In this document: positions 1 through 11,752 of the stretch, piece by piece
Layout of the letters: the number at the start of each line of letters is the position of its first letter
How positions within the stretch are numbered: the first letter of the stretch is position 1
From: Zea mays
Lineage: Eukaryota; Streptophyta; Magnoliopsida; Poales; Poaceae
Assembly: GCF_902167145.1 (NCBI RefSeq)
Contig: NC_050096.1
Location: 272,202,622-272,266,621, forward strand
Direction: 5' to 3'
Length of the DNA: 64,000 nucleotides
The notes under the pieces: model-generated
What the model saw: the letters and a program-made list of their open reading frames with translations, nothing else
Told to the model about the DNA's origin: nothing
Databases searched by the model: none
Made by a program: the position numbers and the translations under genes

Positions 1-803
1 TGGCCGGAGCCCCTTGATCATGGCCTCAATGACGATCTCATTGGGCACTGTAGGTGCTTGAGCTCTCAGCCGCAAGAATCTTCAGACATACGCATGCAAA
101 TATTCCTCCTGGTCCTGCGTACACTAAAAGAGAGCCTGGGCAGTGACCGACTTCGTTTGAAAACCCTGAAAGCTAGTCACTAACATATCCTTTAGCTTCT
201 GCCATGACGTAATTGTCCCTGGCGAAGAGAGGAGTACCAGGTTTGAGCTACACTTTTGATTGCCATGACGAAGGACTTCGCCATGACTGCAGTATTGCCC
301 CCGTATGAGGATATGGTTGCTTCGTACCTCATCAGGAATTGCTTCGGGTCTGAGTGCCCGTCATACATGGGGAGCTGAGGTGCCTTGTATGACGGTGGCC
401 ACAGGGTAGCCTGCAATTCTGCTGCCAAGGGAGAAGCATTGTCAAAAGCAAAATTTCCCTGATGAAAGTCACCATACCATTCATCATCATTGAATGGGCT
501 TTCTTGGCGAAGCTCCCTATGTTGGGGCCTTCGGTCTTGGTCATTCTGAGTGAGGTGACACATTTTTTCAGTGGCTTTGTTGATCCTCTTCTGAAGATCG
601 GCAAGCCGAAGCATCTTTTCCCTTTTCCTTTGCACCTGTTGGTGGATAGCCTCCAAATCCCTGATCTCTTGATCGAGCTCCTCCTCCTGAGGTGTTGGGA
701 TAGTAGCCTTCCTCTTCTGACTCCTAGCTTCTTGTTGCGTTTCCTAATTAGTGTCCAGTGGTTGCAGGGCAGCCCCTGGCACCGTTGTCTTCTTCGACGG
801 CAT
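1..803 (-). pseudogene. gag: gypsy gag, broken, runs off left edge
   Basis: The likely start is an ATG at 801-803 on the minus strand. It is followed after 19 codons by an in-frame TAG, and then by an open frame (about 656-192) with a basic, Gln-rich N-terminus and the Gag core (PQLPMYDGHSDPKQFLMRYE). Near 200-235 the frame shifts. In the new frame the peptide APTVPNEIVIEAMIKGL, typical of plant Gag, can be read to the edge, interrupted by a TAG (from CAG) and a TGA (from CGA). Gag would form the virus-like particle around the element RNA. This copy cannot make full-length Gag. Confidence 0.75.
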
Positions 804-848
804 TGCGAGAGTCGATGCTTGCCGAAGGTTGTCGATTGAGTTCACCGG

Positions 849-860
849 AGGTGGGCGCCA
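849..860 (-). promoter_or_regulatory. tRNA primer-binding site
   Basis: Minus strand TGGCGCCCACC, one base inside the LTR end at 862. A TGGCGCC-type primer site is common in grass gypsy elements. It fixes the LTR boundary and the orientation. Confidence 0.7.
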
Positions 861-861
861 A

Positions 862-1528
862 TGTTGGTCCTTGCTCTTGGATGCTATACATCAAGAACAA
901 AGCAACACAATTGTTAACGATTAAAGACCTTTGTCCTTCGAAGCATTATCTCCCTTGGGATATAATGATCTTCAGACGAAAGTCATGAAGGGCATACCTT
1001 CGTCATTTTATTGAACGAATATAAATAAAGACACATGAAACACAAAAGAATAATAATCATTACGAGTCATTAGATTATTTATATTCTCATTTTATAAACA
1101 TAGATAAACATCAATGATATTTATATTACATTAATACCTTCGGCTTGCCAGAAAGTGAAAACGCGAGAGTGATTACAATTCAGCGTGAACAGTACGGTGT
1201 TACGGTTCATCTATTTATCGGCACGGGACACAGCCGAGACAAAATTACATTCATGTCCCCGATATTTACTGCTAATCATAAGGCGAGCTATCAAGGACTA
1301 AGTAGTCTTTTCCCCTTTAGGTCAGTTTCATTTTCCACCTTCATCATTATACTAAGCCAAAGCTCCTTCAGCCATAGCTTCGGCGTCCGTTCATCCTGCC
1401 TTCGGGTTGTGTCTCCATATCACGCATACCTTCATCTCAAAGCCAAAGCCTCCTATAGCAGTCTATGTTACACTGAAAAACATATTAGTCACGTTTTTTA
1501 GGACCTTCGGAAGAGAAGGCCCCCAACA
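862..1528 (-). repeat. 5' LTR of the left-edge gypsy element
   Basis: On the minus strand it starts TGTTGGGGGCC at 1528 and ends CCAACA at 862, giving a 6-bp terminal inverted repeat TGTTGG/CCAACA with TG...CA ends, 667 bp long. It is AT-rich in the middle; a TATAAATA candidate lies at 1118-1125 on the minus strand. The primer site follows directly. The ends are clear, but the partner LTR is outside the window. Confidence 0.75.
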
Positions 1529-4500
1529 AACGTGCATGTTGATTCTCAATTGCAATCAAGATTTTGACATGTAGATTCAAGGTAATAAAAAAACTTCATG
1601 GGTTGAATTAGAATAAGAGATGCATTTACTAATTTGGTTGGTCAAGGCTGTCAGAGGCTACAATGTTAGAGTTCGGGAGTTGCTTGCAGCAGAAATGGAT
1701 GGGCAAGGTTAATGTGGCATTTTCTATATGTATCTTCGATAGCTGCTCCAAGATTCTCAATTTACTTGTATATTCATGTTGAGAAAGTTGGTGGATTTAG
1801 TTAACTCGTGTGGTTCTTGATAGAGAGCAATGTTTGAGAGAATCAAATTGCAAAAATAAGGTTGACTTGTCCCTTGTAGTTCAGGTTGATGATCGGTGAT
1901 TTCAACATGGTAGTGCTTTGGTGTGAGTGAGTGGACTAACCAGAGTACGAGCTTGTGTTGTGCAACCATGTCTTTCATATTGTGGTGTGCAGGTGTGCAG
2001 TACAGAGATGGTGGTTGACAGCGAAGGTGAAGATCATACATGTTCGTGCTAATGGGCTAGAGCAGCGAAGGACGAGCGCTCGGCCTTGATCGAGGAACTA
2101 AAGAAGCCAAATGACTAGTTGTGGTGACTAACACTTAGGACATGCACCAACACGAGGGCGTGGTAGAGCGGATCGTGTCATCGGCGCGGTCGAGGACTGG
2201 CGGGACATTGTACAACATATTGGGGGACACAAATGGAGCACGCATCTCATGGATGTTTAGGTGGTTGAGCCTCAAAACCACCAGCGCTATGGAGGACTGG
2301 TTTCGCCGAGTTTGAGCCTCAAAACTCGGCGGTGTGGTTCTGGCAGGAATCGGAGGCAGCATGTGGCGTCATCACGAAGGGTGCGTTGAGGCAAAGCAAC
2401 TTCATGAAGAGCGTGTGGTCGTCAGATAAAAACCCATGAGTTGATCGAATTTGCCCCTGATTGAGTGGATATGCTCTATGTATCAGTAGTTTACTTTAGA
2501 GAAATAACGCCCTATAAATGGGTGGGAGGGATGGTTGGTTCAACCATCTCTTTTGGCTATCTCATTAGGCACTTGTTTATAAAACCCTAGTTTCTAGTCT
2601 CTAGGTTGCATTAGTTTTAGCCTTGAGATACGCTGAAGTGTCCCAATCCTCTAGGATTCAAATGTGATTCAAATACTAGTCCTAGGAGGCTAGTATACAT
2701 ATTTATACATCAGATGGTTCCAGATCTGCTTAAACGAGGTAAACCTATACATGTGGCGACTAACTTTAAGAGTTTGTCCACAACTTGGGACATATCATCG
2801 GAGTGGGCCTAAAGCAGACCAATATAAGCAGCGAAACAAATCAGCGATCCAAGAACCACATGCATGGTTGGGAAAATGCACAACTCTTATCGGATCAGCG
2901 ATCTCCTTCTCTGAAAAACAACAAATAAGCAAGAGTGAGTACTTACGTACCCAGCAGCCCACCTTCACTCATGGAATGGGGAAACCATATATAATGCAAG
3001 GAGCATGTGGAGCTCAGGATATTTTGCAGAAAAAACAGTTTTTGATGGAGGGCTATTTTGTAAAACATTTTATCATTTTCAAAGAGCATCCTCTTCCAAC
3101 GGAGCAGGAAGTTTTTCAAAAAAGAACCAAATTCCTTGGACTAAACCATCTAGGAATCTAGGTAATTTCCCACCGATTTTCATTTTCAAAAAGTAGCTAC
3201 TGGACTTCCCATCCACCGTAGCTCACAGCTCAACTGGCAGACCTTTTTAAAACCATTTTTCAAACCATTTTGGAAAACAAAACACTAATTGTCAAATCCA
3301 TGCCATAACTCATCCATATACATGGACACAGACTATTCGAATAGATTTTTGAACTTCACAGAGAGGTGTACACTTTACCCACTAGTACGGTTTCTGCAAT
3401 CCCACTGTCGTGAGATCCGAAAGAAACTCTCTCCTCCCTTGCATGATTTTTGCTTAACCGAAAGGAACAAGGCCACCTCCTCACCCAAAACAGGACATAA
3501 TTATTTCCCCTCCTTGTCCTTCCGATGCTCACCAGCCACCATAACCCCAGCGTGCTGACCGTGCAAGTTCGGATCAACCGACTACCTATATAATCTCAAG
3601 TGGTTGTACTTGATAAGAGTATAGGTAAGGAGTGATGACAAACTAGTCCTTATACGAGAGGGACAATCCTTCATGCTCACACCTAACTCGACTGATCCAA
3701 CACCTTAAGGCCCTCCCAAACCAGGGAGTCCCTGATCATCCCACTCAAAGGTGACAAGGGTGATAACCCTTCATACCCATTTTGAAAAACATTTTCTTTT
3801 GAAAAACTCACACATTTTTTTCAAATCATTTTGTAATAAAGATGTCAAGGAGTATAAAGATGAACTGCAACAAAGTTCTAAGGCTGGGTGGCCATATTAA
3901 CATGTCTCTTAGTCGCAAAATAATTTAATTTGTAAAATAACAGGCAGAGGGATGTGTCTGAAAACATATGTAATTTATGCATCAAAGGGATCCAATAAGC
4001 TTGTCATGCTTAACCGGTGAAAGGGTGATGGCTCGTGGAACTCACTTCTTGCTCCACCGACTGACGTAGACTCACAGAACTGGCCTTCTCGGGACAACAC
4101 GAACGATCCAATAACTACGTAGCAAGAACAAAGAAACATACAAACCAACAAGCATATCAACAAATATTCATTATAGTGTCAGTAATGGTGGTGGATAGGT
4201 GAACATAGTTTTGAGTAGAGTTTGTGTTGACGGAGTAGAGATGCTTACCCGAAGAATATATTGGGGGTGAACTAACACTAGAACTGTAGTGGCAGAGCGG
4301 GGTACCGAGTGGGTGGGGGTTTGCCTTGGCTCAGGGTGTCGAGGGTGTGGGGAGGGAGAGGGTAACTGGTTATATTTATGGCTGGGTATATATGGTTTAG
4401 TAAGATAGAATTTAGTGTTTATGAGAATAGTGGCGAAATAATCGGTTTGAATAGGGAATTATAAGCGAAATATGGGATAAGAGTATTTTGGAGTTTTCTT

Positions 4501-4769
4501 GACTTTGAAACATGATTACAAGATGAAATGGTTGGATAGAGGGTAATTTGATAAGGATTTAAAAATCAGAACTGTCAAAATTAGAGTCTAGACGAAGGAG
4601 TTTTGCATTTTACAATCATAGGAATTAGAAAAAGAAAATGAAAAAAGAATATTCCTAAAATATTCCAAAATTTGAATATTTGGGGATATTTGGAAAATCA
4701 ATGTATTTTTGAGAAGAGTGCCAAGAATTATTTTTGGGCTATTCAAGGGCGAAGGTTTATGTTCGTGGC
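1529..4769. other. unclassified intergenic DNA
   Basis: I recognise no gene here. All frames are short and show no family motif. A weak hint of an old LTR lies at 2511-2736: TATA-like CTATAAATGG, then an LTR-like end near 2722, then TGGTTCCAGATC resembling the iMet primer site. AT-rich blocks occupy 3780-3930 and 4380-4720. It is probably decayed repeat sequence. Confidence 0.5.
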
Positions 4770-5085
4770 AACTGTTCCTACCTATTGTGTCACATGTGAC
4801 AACAGTAAGGCGAGGCCTAATATTCTAGTCTGGCAGACATGATATTCTAGTCCAGGCGGGTTGTGGTATCTTGGTCCAGAGTTTTATAGGATTGATAGTG
4901 TATCCATATAAACATGGTTCGCCTTTCTTTTTGTGAGCCTCGTTCGAAAAGAACCTCAAAGTTAAGCGTGCTCAACTCAGAGCAATTCTGGAATGGGTGA
5001 CCAACCGGAAAATTCTTACTGCACGGAAAATCCTAGTTACCAGAGTTCGTATGACTGAGATATTGGTCTGGAAGATCTTAGGTGA
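4770..5085 (+). mobile_element. Cassandra-like TRIM LTR fragment
   Basis: The block has the layout I know from Cassandra, a small non-autonomous grass retrotransposon whose LTR carries a 5S rRNA-derived segment: phrases such as ATATTCTAGTC and CCAGGCGGGTTGTGG, then ATATAAACATGGTTCG, then the 5S-like core. Exact ends are uncertain. I see no second LTR or polypurine tract nearby, so it may be a solo or truncated LTR. The family assignment is from memory. Confidence 0.55.
4953..5015 (+). other. 5S rRNA-derived segment (not a functional 5S gene)
   Basis: CAAAGTTAAGCGTGCT followed by GGAATGGGTGACC matches the internal control region of plant 5S rDNA (AAGTTAAGCGTGCT ... GGATGGGTGACC) with the expected spacing. 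The 5' and 3' thirds of 5S rRNA are not recognisable, so this is the RNA polymerase III promoter part carried in a Cassandra-type LTR. Confidence 0.7.
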
Positions 5086-5222
5086 GCCGATCATTATGAT
5101 GGATGAGCCATTGAATATTCGGTCAATCGGATGGATGATGAATAATAACAATGAATAGTGATTATGAACGATTCAATAAACGGTGAATAGTTCGTATGAA
5201 CGAACGATGAATAGTTCGGATG
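5086..5222. repeat. AT-rich imperfect repeat next to the lost 5' LTR
   Basis: Short direct and inverted copies of GAATAGTTCG and GATGAATA recur between the Cassandra-like LTR and the Sirevirus LTR remnant. No coding potential. It occupies the place where the missing 5' LTR should be. Confidence 0.4.
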
Positions 5223-5224
5223 AA

Positions 5225-5268
5225 TAATTTTCAGGTTTCGCCTATTCACCCCCTCTAGGCGACTTTCA
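5225..5268 (+). repeat. remnant of 5' LTR (last 44 bp)
   Basis: It matches the last bases of the 3' LTR (TTTCGCCTATT ... CTAGGCGACTTTCA) and ends in CA two bases before the primer site. About 1.3 kb of LTR expected upstream is absent. Confidence 0.8.
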
Positions 5269-5270
5269 TT

Positions 5271-5282
5271 TAGTATCAGAGC
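5271..5282 (+). promoter_or_regulatory. primer-binding site, initiator tRNA-Met type
   Basis: TAGTATCAGAGC, one G-to-A change from the canonical TGGTATCAGAGC seen intact in the Opie-like element at 45580. Confidence 0.85.
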
Positions 5283-5316
5283 CCGGTTCTTCATTAGAGT
5301 TTAACAACTCGAAGTG

Positions 5317-7785
5317 ATGTCGGGAGAACACACCAAAAGGGAGATGGTGACCAGGGAAAAGCCCGGATTTTCGGGAAAGAAGAACAAAGAAAGGACTCCA
5401 TCAAAGGAGGCCGAAGACAAACAAAAGGAACACAAGGAGGAATCCGTCGGCTCCATCAAGTCACATAGGAAGGTGATAAGAAGAAAAAGAAAATGAAGAA
5501 GGTGGTCTACTACGAGACCTATTCTTAATCACCTTCCACCTCTAGGGCCGAGTCCACATCTTCGAAGCGCCAAGAGCGTAAGAAGTATAGTAAGATGTCT
5601 TTTCGCTATCCTTGCATTCCTAAACGTGCTCCTTTACTTTTCGTACCCTTAGGCAAACCACCATAGTTTGATGGTGTAGATTATTGTATGTGGAGTGATA
5701 AAATGAGGCACCATCTAACCTCACTCCACAAAAGTATATGGGATATTGTTGAGTTTGGAGCGCAGGCACCACATGTGGGCGACGAGGATTATGACTCCGA
5801 TGAGGTTGCCCAAATAAGGCACTTCAACTCCCAAGCCACCACCATACTCCTTGCTTCCTTGTGTAGGGAGGAGTACAACAAAGTGCAAGGGTTGAAGAGT
5901 GCCAAAGAAATTTGGGACGTCCTCAAGACGGCGCATGAAGGGGACGCGGTGACCAAGATCATCAAGCACGAAACGATCAAGGGAGAACTCGGTTGATTCA
6001 TCCTCAACAAAGGGGAGGAGCCACAAGCAATGTACAACCGGCTCAAGACAATGGTCAACCAAGTCCGCAACCTCGGGAGCACTAAGTGGGATGACTATGA
6101 AATGGTCAAGGTTATTCTAAGATCTCTTGTTTTTCATAGTCCCACTCAAGTGCAACTAATCCGTGGAGATTCTAGATATAAACAGATGTCTTCCAAGGAG
6201 GTTATTGACAAGTTTGTGAGCTTTGAACTTATGCTCAAAGACTCCAAACATATTGTCAACTCGAATCAAGGTGCCACCTCCACACCCGATGTGCAACCCG
6301 TTGCGTTCAAACCAACAAAAGAAAAGAAGGAAGAGCCTACACCAACAAGTAGATTCCCAATCGACGCCTCCAAGCTCGACAATGAGAAGATGACTCTTAT
6401 CATCAAGAGCTTCTGGCACGTCCTCAAACAAAGGAAGGGGAAGGACTACAAACCCCGTTCCAAGAGGGTTTGCTACAGGTGTGGTAAGTCCGGTCATTTT
6501 ATCGCTAAATGTCCATATACAAGTGATAGTGATAGGGACGATGACAAGAAAGGGAAGAAGGAGATGACAAAGAAAAGATATTACAACAAGAAGAAGGGTG
6601 GCGAGGCACACATGGGGCGAAAATGGGACTCCGACAAGAGCTCCACCGACTCCTCCTTCGACGAGGACGCCGCCAACATCGTCATCAACAAAGGCCTTCT
6701 CTTCCCCAACGTCGGCCACAAATGCCTCATGGTTAAGGATAGCAAAAAGAAGAAGGTACATTCTAGAGATACCACCAAGTACACTACTTCCGATGATGAG
6801 GGTAACTCTAGTGATGATAATGATGATTTGACTTCTCTTTTTGCAAACCTTAGTAAAGATCAAAAGAAGAAAATTAATGAATTGATAGAAACCATTAACG
6901 AGAAGGATGATATCTTGGAATACCAAGAGGACTTGCTCATTAAGGAAAATAAAAAGTTTGTTAAGCTAAAAGATGTTTATGCTCTTGAAGTAGAAAAATG
7001 TGAAAATTTGTCTAAAGAGCTTAATATTTGCAATGATTCAATTTCTTGTCTTATAACTGAAAATGTTAGTTTAATTTATAAGATTAAAGAATTGAACGCT
7101 TGCAAACCCTCTACATCTACTATTGAGCATGTTACCGTTTGCACTAAATGTAGAGATGTTAATATTGATGCTATGAATGATCACCTTGCTATGATTAAAG
7201 AACAAAATGATCACATAAACAAATTAAATGCTAAAATTGTCGAGCATGAACTAGAGAATGAAAATTTTAAATTTGCTCGTAGTATGCTATATAATGGGAG
7301 ACGCCCTAGCATTAAGGATGTCATTGGTTTCCAACAAGGAAGCCAAAGCAACGTCAAACTTAATGCCCCTAAGAACATGCTTTCTAACTTTGTTAAGGGC
7401 AAGGCACCCATGGTTCAGGATAGGGAAGGTCACATTTTATATCCTGAGAACTATCCTGAGCACAAAATTTAGGAGAATTCATGCTAGGAAATCTCATTAT
7501 ATTTCTCACCATGCTTATATGTATAGTAATGAGGCTTCTAGCTCTAGGCATACAACTCATATAAAAATGCCTAAAAAGAAGATTGATAATGCATCAAATG
7601 AACATAGCATTTCATTTAAGACATTTGATGCATCTTTTGTGCTTACTAACAAATCAGGCAAGGTAGTTGCCAAATATGTTGGGGGCAAACACAAGAGTCC
7701 TAAGACATGTGTTTGGGTACCCAAGGTTCTTGTTTCTCATGTGAACGAACCCAAGACCATTTGGGTACCTAAGAACAAGGCCTAA
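5317..7785 (+). pseudogene. gag: Sirevirus gag, broken
   Basis: It starts at ATG 5317 (MSGEHTKRE), equivalent to the start of the Opie-like gag at 45626. A Lys/Glu-rich N-terminus is followed after a frameshift by the copia Gag core (5688-6000: LHKSIWDIVEFGA, then YNKVQGLKSAKEIWDVL). An in-frame TGA follows near 5995. The frame then stays open from 6030 to 7472 with a CCHC zinc knuckle (CYRCGKSGHFIAKC, about 6470) and a long coiled-coil-like Asn/Lys/Glu-rich tail. A TAG near 7470 and a frameshift separate the last 100 codons, which end KTIWVPKNKA at 7785. Gag packages element RNA; this copy is dead. Confidence 0.85.
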
Positions 7786-7799
7786 ATTTGTTTTGTAGG

Positions 7800-10700
7800 T
7801 TTGTGCATCCGGTGGGACAAGTTGGATAATCGATAGCGGGTGCACAAACCACATGACTGGGGAGAAAAGGATGTTCTCCTAATATGAGAAAAATGATGAT
7901 CCACAAAGAGCAATCACATTTGAGGATGGAAATCAAGGTTTGGTCAAAGGTTTGGGTAAAATTTCCATATCTCCTGACCATTCCATTTCTAATGTTTTTC
8001 TTGTAGATTCTTTAGATTACAACTTGCTTTCTGTTTCTCAATTATGCAAAATGAGTTACAACTGTCTTTTTACTGATGTTGGTGTTACCATCTTTAGAAG
8101 AAATGATGATTCAATAGCTTTTAAGGGAGTGTTAGATGCTCAGCTATATTTAGTTGATTTCAATGATAACAATGATGAACTAGACACTTGCTTAATTGCT
8201 AAGACTAACATAGGCTGTCTCTAGCATTGCCGACTTGCTCATGTTGGTATGAAGAATCTTCACAAGCTTCTAAAGCGGAGCACATTTTAGGACTAACCAA
8301 TGTTCATTTTGAGAAAGACAGGATTTGTAGTGCATGTCAAGCAGGGAAGCAGGTTGGAGCTCATCATCCACACAAAAACATCATGATGACCGAGAGGCCG
8401 CTTGAGCTACTCCACATGGATCTCTTCGGCCCGATTGCTTACATAATCATTGGTGGGAGTAAGTATTGTCTTGTAATCGTGGATGATTATTCTCGCTTCA
8501 CTTGGATGTTCTTTTTGCAGGAAAATCTCAAACCCAAGAGACCTAAAAGAGATTCTTGAGACGGGCTCAAAATAAGTTCGGATTGAGAATCAATAAGATT
8601 AGAAGCGACAATGGAACAGAGTTCAAGAATTCTCAAATTAAAGGATTTCTTGAGGAGGAGGGCATCAACCATGAGTTCTCTTCTCCCTACACACCTCAAC
8701 AGAACAGTGTTGTGGAGAGAAAGAATAGAAATCTCTTGGATATGGCAAGGACAATGCTTGATGAGTACAAGACTCCGGATCGGTTTTGGGCGGAGGCGAT
8801 TAACAACGCTTGCTACTCCATCAACCGACTCTATCTTCACTGAATCCTTAAGAAAACATCGTACGAACTACTCACCGGTAAAAAGCCCAATGTATCTTAT
8901 TTTAGAGTTTTTGGGAGCAAATGTTTTATTCTTATTAAGAGAGGAAGATATTCTAAATTTGCTCCTAAAGTAGTAGAAGGCTTTTTACTTGGTTATGACT
9001 CAAATACAAGGGCATATAGAGTCTTCAAAAAATCCACTAGATTAGTTGAAGTTTCTTGTGGCATTGTGTCTAATGAGACTAATTGCTCCCAAGTGGAGCA
9101 AGTTGATCTTAATGCACTAGATGATGAAGAAGCCCGTGCGTCGCGCTAAGAAACATTTCCATTGGGTATGTGTGTCCTAAAGAATCCGAGGAGCCTTCAC
9201 AAGCATAGGACCAACCATAATCTTCCATACAAGCATCTCCACCAACTCAAGATTAGGAAATAGCTCAATAAGAAGATGATGAAGACGATGAGCCACCTCA
9301 AAAGAAGGACATTGATCAAGGGGGAGATGAAGATAATCAAGATAAGGAAGATGATCAAGAAATTCAGGATCAAAGACCACCACACCCAAGAGTCCACCAA
9401 GAAATTCAAAGAGATCACCTCATCAACTCTATTCTTGGTGACATCCACAAGGGGGTTACCACTCAATCTTGAGTTGCTTATTTTTGTGAACGTTACTCTT
9501 TTGTCTTCTATTGAGCCATACATGATAGAGGATGTACTAATATATCCGGACTGGGTGGTGGCAATGCAAGAGGAGCTCAACAATTAACTACACGGGGAAT
9601 GAGGTATGCCATTTAGTTCCACGCCCTAACCAAAATGTTGTAGGTACCAAGTGGGTATTCCGCAACAAACAAGATGAGCATGGTGTGGTGACTAGGAACA
9701 AAGCCCGACTTGTTGCCAATGGTTATTCACAAGTCGAAGGTTTGAATTTTGATGAAACCTACACACCTGTAGCTAGGCTTGAGTCAATTCGTATATTACT
9801 TGCCTATGCTACTTACCATGGCTTTAAGTTATATCAAATGGACGTGAAAAGTGCCTTCCTCAATGGTCCTATCTAGGGAGAGGTATATGTTGAGCAACCT
9901 TCCGGCTTTGAAGATAGTGAGTATCCTACACATGTTTATAAGCTCTTAAAGGCGCTTTATGGGCTCAAACAAGCCCCAAGAGCATGATATGAATGCCTAA
10001 GAGACTTTCTTCTCACTAATGGCTTTAAAGCCGGAAAAGTTGACCCTACTCTCTTTACTAAAACAATTGACAAAGACTTGTTTATATGCCAAATTTATGT
10101 TGATGATATTATCTTTGGGTCTACTAACAAGTCATCTTGTGAAGAGTTTGGTAGGATTATGATACATAATTCGAGATGTCTATGATGGGGGATTTGAAGT
10201 ATTTTCTTGGATTCCAAATCAATCAACTCCAAGAGGGCATCTTCATCTGCCAAACTAAGTACAATCGAGATATACTCAAGAAGTTTGGAATGAAGAATGT
10301 CAAACCCATCAAGACTCCTATGGGAACAAATGGGCATCTCGACCTTGACACAAGAGGTAAATCTGTAGATCAAAAGGTATACCGATCGATGATAGGATCT
10401 TTACTCTATTTATGTGCTTCGCGACCGGATATTATTCTTTCCATATGCATGTGTGCAAGGTTCCAGGCAAATCCTATGGAAGTTCACCTTATGGCCGTGA
10501 AAAGATCATGAGATATTTAGTTTACACTCCTAAGTTTGGGCCATGGTACCCCAAGGGATCTACCTTTGATATAATTGGGTATTCTGATGCCGATTATACC
10601 AGATGTAAAATTGATAGGAAGAGCACATCAGAGACTTGTAAGTTTCTGGGGAGATCCCTGGTTTCTTGGGCTGCAAAGAAACAAAACTCAGTAGCTCTAT

Positions 10701-11047
10701 CCATCGTCAAAGCCGAGTATATTGCTGTAGGACACTGTTGTGCACAATTACTCTAGATGAGGCAAACCCTTAGGGACTATGGCTACAAGTTGAGCAAAGT
10801 CCCTCTCCTATGTGATAATGAGAGTGCAATCCACATGGCGGATAATCTCGTTGAACACAGTCGCACTAAGCACATAGACATCCGGTATCACTTTCTGAGA
10901 GATCACCAGCAAAAGGGGGATATCGAAATTGCCTATGTTAGCACCCACAACCAAATAGCTGATATCTTAACTAAGCCCCTGGGTGAAAAGACTTTTAGCA
11001 AGCTTAGGAATGAACTCAATATCCTCAATTCTCGTAACTTTGATTGA
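7800..11047 (+). pseudogene. pol: Sirevirus pol (PR-INT-RT-RH), broken, first copy
   Basis: Recognisable in order: protease DSGCTNHM (about 7836); GAG-pre-integrase zinc-binding segment ([15 protein letters not shown], about 8230); integrase core [14 protein letters not shown] and VVERKNR (8415-8720); reverse transcriptase NKARLVANGYSQVEG to YVDDIIFGS (9685-10130); RNase H YSDADYT ... KSTSETCKFLG and [12 protein letters not shown] (10580-10870). The end is a TGA at 11045-11047. Stops visible by comparison with the Opie-like copy include TGA at 8839 (from CGA), TAG near 9875, TGA near 9987 (from TGG) and TAG near 10754 (from TGG). There are several frameshifts, one a single-base loss near 10511 not shared by the second copy. 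The part from 8541 onward is duplicated at 13686. Confidence 0.85.
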
Positions 11048-11752
11048 AATCTCGCAGATATTGCTCTTTTATATACCTTTGATCATGTCATATCTCTTTC
11101 ATTTGGTACAAATGCATATATCTTATTCTTCTTGTGTCAAGGCTAAGACTAATGTGCTTCCAGGTGCATATCTCTTATTATTCTTGTGCAAAGGCAAGGC
11201 TTCCACTACGACTCTGTCAGTATCATATTTCCATTGCCCAACTCATGTATTTACATTCATATCTTGTACAAGGCCTCTAGTTCTCTTTGTTTTTGGCGCT
11301 TAATGCCAAAGGGGGAGAGAGTAGTAGGCCCAAAGCAAAAAGGACCGCACCACCACCCTATTTTCTAAAAACATTTTCCGATATCAAATCATTTACAAAA
11401 ACCCTCTTGACAGCTAAGGGGAGAACTTCTTTAGAAGGAGCCTTTATTTAGCCAAAAGAAAAGCATTTGAAATAGGGGAGAATTTTCAAAAATTTGAAAA
11501 TGCTTTTAGAAATCATATTCTTATACCATTGGCTAACTGTAAAAGAATTTCAAAATACTTTTTCAAAAGACTTGCAAAAACTATATAAAATGTGGTACGA
11601 AATGTTAGATATATAAAAATCAATCATATATGCTTAGAACTGCTTTAATTTCATATAACTTATGCACATCTATCAAATGTAATCTAATTACATTTCTACA
11701 CTTTGTATTTGCTTTGGTTTGTGTTGGCATCAATCACCAAAAAGGGGTAGAT
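11048..11752 (+). other. Sirevirus 3' noncoding region with polypurine tracts
   Basis: No ORF. Several PPT-like strings occur (AAAGGGGGAGAGAG near 11310, AAGGGGAGAA near 11418, AGGGGAGAATT near 11480). The last one, AAAAAGGGGTAGAT, directly abuts the 3' LTR and should be the plus-strand primer. Multiple polypurine tracts are a described Sirevirus trait. Confidence 0.7.

Larger units (their letters stand above)
1..1528 (-). mobile_element. Ty3/gypsy LTR retrotransposon, 5' part only
   Basis: The 5' LTR (862-1528), a primer-binding site and a broken gag lie in order on the minus strand. The rest of the element lies beyond the left edge, so its other LTR and target duplication cannot be seen. 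The Gag peptide (YDGHSDPKQFLMRYE, then SSYGGN) resembles Gag of plant Tat-type gypsy elements. The LTR length and TGTTGGGGGCC start are reminiscent of maize Cinful/Zeon-type elements, but that family name is a guess. Confidence 0.8.

Noticed and set aside
4953..5015. A functional 5S rRNA gene
   Set aside because: Only the internal control region is recognisable; the 5' and 3' stems are missing and the context is LTR-like.
6156..6926. 256-codon minus-strand ORF
   Set aside because: Shadow of the Sirevirus gag frame on the plus strand.
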